Shown: positions 62,267 through 64,000 of the stretch, in pieces
Layout: every line of letters starts with the position of its first letter
Numbering within the stretch: position 1 is the first letter of the stretch
Source: Sulfuritalea sp.
GTDB taxonomy: Bacteria; Pseudomonadota; Gammaproteobacteria; Burkholderiales; Rhodocyclaceae
Direction of reading: 5' to 3'
Length of the DNA stretch: 64,000 nucleotides
Assembly (NCBI GenBank): GCA_016712985.1
Contig: JADJQA010000029.1
Location: 1 to 64,000 of the forward strand
The notes under the pieces: model-generated
Database searches by the model: none
What the model was told of the DNA's origin: nothing
Seen by the model: only the letters and a program-made list of their open reading frames with translations
Translations under genes and position numbers: made by a program

Positions 62267-63139
62267 TTACCCGGTGCCTGCGCCAAGATACGCCTCGATG
62301 ACTTTCGGATCGGCACGCACCACATCGGGGACGTCCTCGGCGATCTTTTCGCCGTAGTCGAGCACGGCGACGCGATCGCACAGGCCCATGACGAGCTTCA
62401 CGTCGTGCTCGATCAGCAGCACGGTCAGTCCGTCGTTGCGCACTCCCTCGATCAGGCCACGCAGCGCCGCGGTTTCCGTGGCATTCATGCCGGCGGCGGG
62501 TTCGTCCAGCGCCAGCAGCTTCGGCTCGGTGGCCAGCGCGCGGGCGATCTCCAGCCGGCGCTGATCGCCGTAAGACAGATGCCGCGCCAGATCATCGGCG
62601 CGATCGGCAATGCCCACGTAGTGCAGCAACTCATCGGCACGGCGACGAATCGCCGCTTCCTCGGCGCGCTCGCCGGGGGTGCGCAGCATGGCCTTGATGA
62701 CTCCCGCATGGGTGCGCACATGGCGACCGACCATGACGTTTTCCCGCGCAGTCATGTTGCCGAACAGGCGGATGTTCTGGAAGGTGCGCGCAATCCCGGC
62801 GGCGGAGACCATGTGCGGGCTCGCCATGTTCAGCGGTGCCCCGCAGAACAGCACCATGCCGCCGTCGCGCGGGTAGAGTCCGGTGAACACATTGAACAAG
62901 GTGGTCTTGCCGGCGCCGTTCGGTCCGATCAGGCCGTAGATCTCGCCGTGGCGGATGGTCAGCGAGACATCCTTCAGCGCCTGGACGCCGCCGAAGCGCT
63001 TGCCGATGTTGCGGGCTTCGAGCAGGACCTCGCCCGGCGCCGGGCTGGCCCAGGGTGGATGCCCGCTGGCGCCGTGGCCAGCGGTCTGTGCAAGGCCCGC
63101 CACGGGGCTGGGGCTGGCGCGAGGGCTGGCGCCGGTCAT
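62267..63139 (-). CDS. livG: Branched-chain amino-acid ABC transporter ATPase LivG
   Basis: 290 residues. A Pro/Ala-rich N-terminal extension of about 35 residues precedes VLLEARNIGKRFGGVQALKDVSLTIRHGEIYGLIGPNGAGKTTLFNVFTGL. Then IARTFQNIRLFGNMTARENVMVGRH, LSYGDQRRLEIARALATEPKLLALDEPAAGMN, and VLLIEHDVKLVMGLCDRVAVLDYGEKIAE. ATG 63139 overlaps the livM stop by 4 bp. Confidence 0.93.
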   Translation of the reverse strand: MTGASPRASPSPVAGLAQTAGHGASGHPPWASPAPGEVLLEARNIGKRFGGVQALKDVSLTIRHGEIYGLIGPNGAGKTTLFNVFTGLYPRDGGMVLFCGAPLNMASPHMVSAAGIARTFQNIRLFGNMTARENVMVGRHVRTHAGVIKAMLRTPGERAEEAAIRRRADELLHYVGIADRADDLARHLSYGDQRRLEIARALATEPKLLALDEPAAGMNATETAALRGLIEGVRNDGLTVLLIEHDVKLVMGLCDRVAVLDYGEKIAEDVPDVVRADPKVIEAYLGAGTG

Positions 63140-64000
63140 GCCCGGTTCTCGTCCAACTCGCGGCGATGGCGCGTTTCCGGCCACAGGCCGGCGGGACGGA
63201 AGCGCATGGTCAGCACCAGGGCCAGGCCGAACACCAGCATGCGCAGGACTTCCGGATCGACCAACAGCTTGCCGAACAACGCGCGCTGCGCCGGTTCCAC
63301 CGTGTAGCGCAGCAGTTCCGGCACGAAGGACAGCAGCATCGCGCCGGCAATCACGCCCCAGATGTTTCCCATGCCGCCCAGCACCACCATGGCCAGTACC
63401 ATGATCGATTCGTTGAGGACAAAGCTCTCGGGGCTGACGAAGCCCTGGATCGCGGCGAACATGCCGCCGGCGATGCCGCCGAACGAGGCGCCCATCGCGA
63501 AGGCCAGCAGCTTGATGTTGCGCGTGTTGATGCCATTGGATTTGGCGGCGATTTCGTCTTCCCGGATGGCGACCCAGGCGCGACCGATGCGTGAATCCTG
63601 CAATCTTCGATTGACCAGGATGACTGCCAGCAACACCAGCAGCAGGAAATAGTAGTACTTGATCGGGCCGCTGAAGACCAGCGCACCGATCGTGTCGCTG
63701 GCGGAAAAATTCAGCGGCCCGATCTGGAACGGATCGATCCGGTTGATGCCCTTCGGGCCGTTGGTCAGATTGACGGGCGAGGAAAGGTTGTTCATGAAAA
63801 TGCGCACGATCTCGCCGAAGCCCAGCGTGACGATGGCCAGATAGTCGCCGCGCAACCGCAATGTCGGTGCGCCCAATATCACACCGGCAAGGCAGGCCAG
63901 GCTGGCGCCGATCGGCAGGATGACCCAGAAGGGCAGGTGCAGCCCGAAATGCGGAGAGGCCAGCAAGGCATAGGCATAGGCGCCGACCGCATAGAAGGCC
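63136..64000 (-). CDS. livM: Branched-chain amino-acid ABC transporter permease LivM (partial)
   Basis: Permease reading open through the right edge (AFYAVGAYAYALLASPHFGLHLPFW...). LRLRGDYLAIVTLGFGEIVRIFMNNL, GRAWVAIREDEIAAKSNGINTRNIKLLAFAMGASFGGIAGGMFAAIQGFVSPESF (EAA loop) and VLGGMGNIWGVIAGAMLL are LivM signatures. The 5' end is outside the window. Confidence 0.92.
   Translation of the reverse strand, partial: AFYAVGAYAYALLASPHFGLHLPFWVILPIGASLACLAGVILGAPTLRLRGDYLAIVTLGFGEIVRIFMNNLSSPVNLTNGPKGINRIDPFQIGPLNFSASDTIGALVFSGPIKYYYFLLLVLLAVILVNRRLQDSRIGRAWVAIREDEIAAKSNGINTRNIKLLAFAMGASFGGIAGGMFAAIQGFVSPESFVLNESIMVLAMVVLGGMGNIWGVIAGAMLLSFVPELLRYTVEPAQRALFGKLLVDPEVLRMLVFGLALVLTMRFRPAGLWPETRHRRELDENRA

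Overview
The window looks like a chromosomal segment of a high-GC betaproteobacterium, most likely of the Rhodocyclales. This is an inference from gene content: a fabI / acetate kinase / phosphotransacetylase / DUF3141 cluster next to CYTH and Ppx-type polyphosphate genes, a yqgE-ruvX-pyrR-pyrB-pyrC' operon, a proC-yggS block divergent from pilT-pilU, a PEP-CTERM protein and a Gcr-type membrane protein. Genus cannot be resolved by reading alone. No rRNA, tRNA or CRISPR array was seen.

Layout. 1-7.3 kb (minus strand): FabI (partial), AckA, a phosphotransacetylase with an internal deletion, a PhaC-like DUF3141 protein, a CYTH protein and a CYTH-Ppx/GppA fusion; this is an acetyl-phosphate / polyphosphate / storage block. 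7.3-17.4 kb: an amino-acid binding protein, a toxin-antitoxin pair with its operator, two SulP transporters flanking a helicase-HepT remnant, and a cyclic-nucleotide-binding protein followed by an 889-residue fused electron-transfer protein. 17.4-27.5 kb: D-lactate dehydrogenase, an AspT-type transporter, then a worn region of gene fragments (YgiT-like, membrane protein, MFS, FadL, ThrE) between intact genes (phosphofructokinase, GNAT). 27.7-33.6 kb: a complete RND efflux operon. 33.6-42.3 kb: repeats, Gcr, an MBL hydrolase, photolyase, and the yqgE-ruvX-pyrRBC' operon.

42.3-44.8 kb is the most unusual part: a strongly structured non-coding stretch with three repeated stem modules, followed by paired inverted-repeat operators and an AbiEi/AbiEii-type toxin-antitoxin operon. 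45-48 kb holds a monooxygenase / iron alcohol dehydrogenase pair, toxin and transposase remnants and a PEP-CTERM protein. 48.3-54.7 kb carries an EEP-family hydrolase, yggU-yggT-proC-yggS, and pilT-pilU. 54.9-64 kb holds an RlmL-type methyltransferase with a partly duplicated 5' end, a secretin-N-domain protein, a Ser/Thr kinase, HemJ, an NAD-dependent epimerase, an AscD-like reductase and livFGM (livM runs off the end).

Five genes are broken by single-base frameshifts, mostly in short homopolymers (near 2762, 6379, 27041, 32399 and 54423). That pattern fits a draft or long-read assembly at least as well as gene decay, and it limits how far the truncated genes can be interpreted. A near-identical 172-bp element with terminal inverted repeats occurs twice (7513 and 33678).
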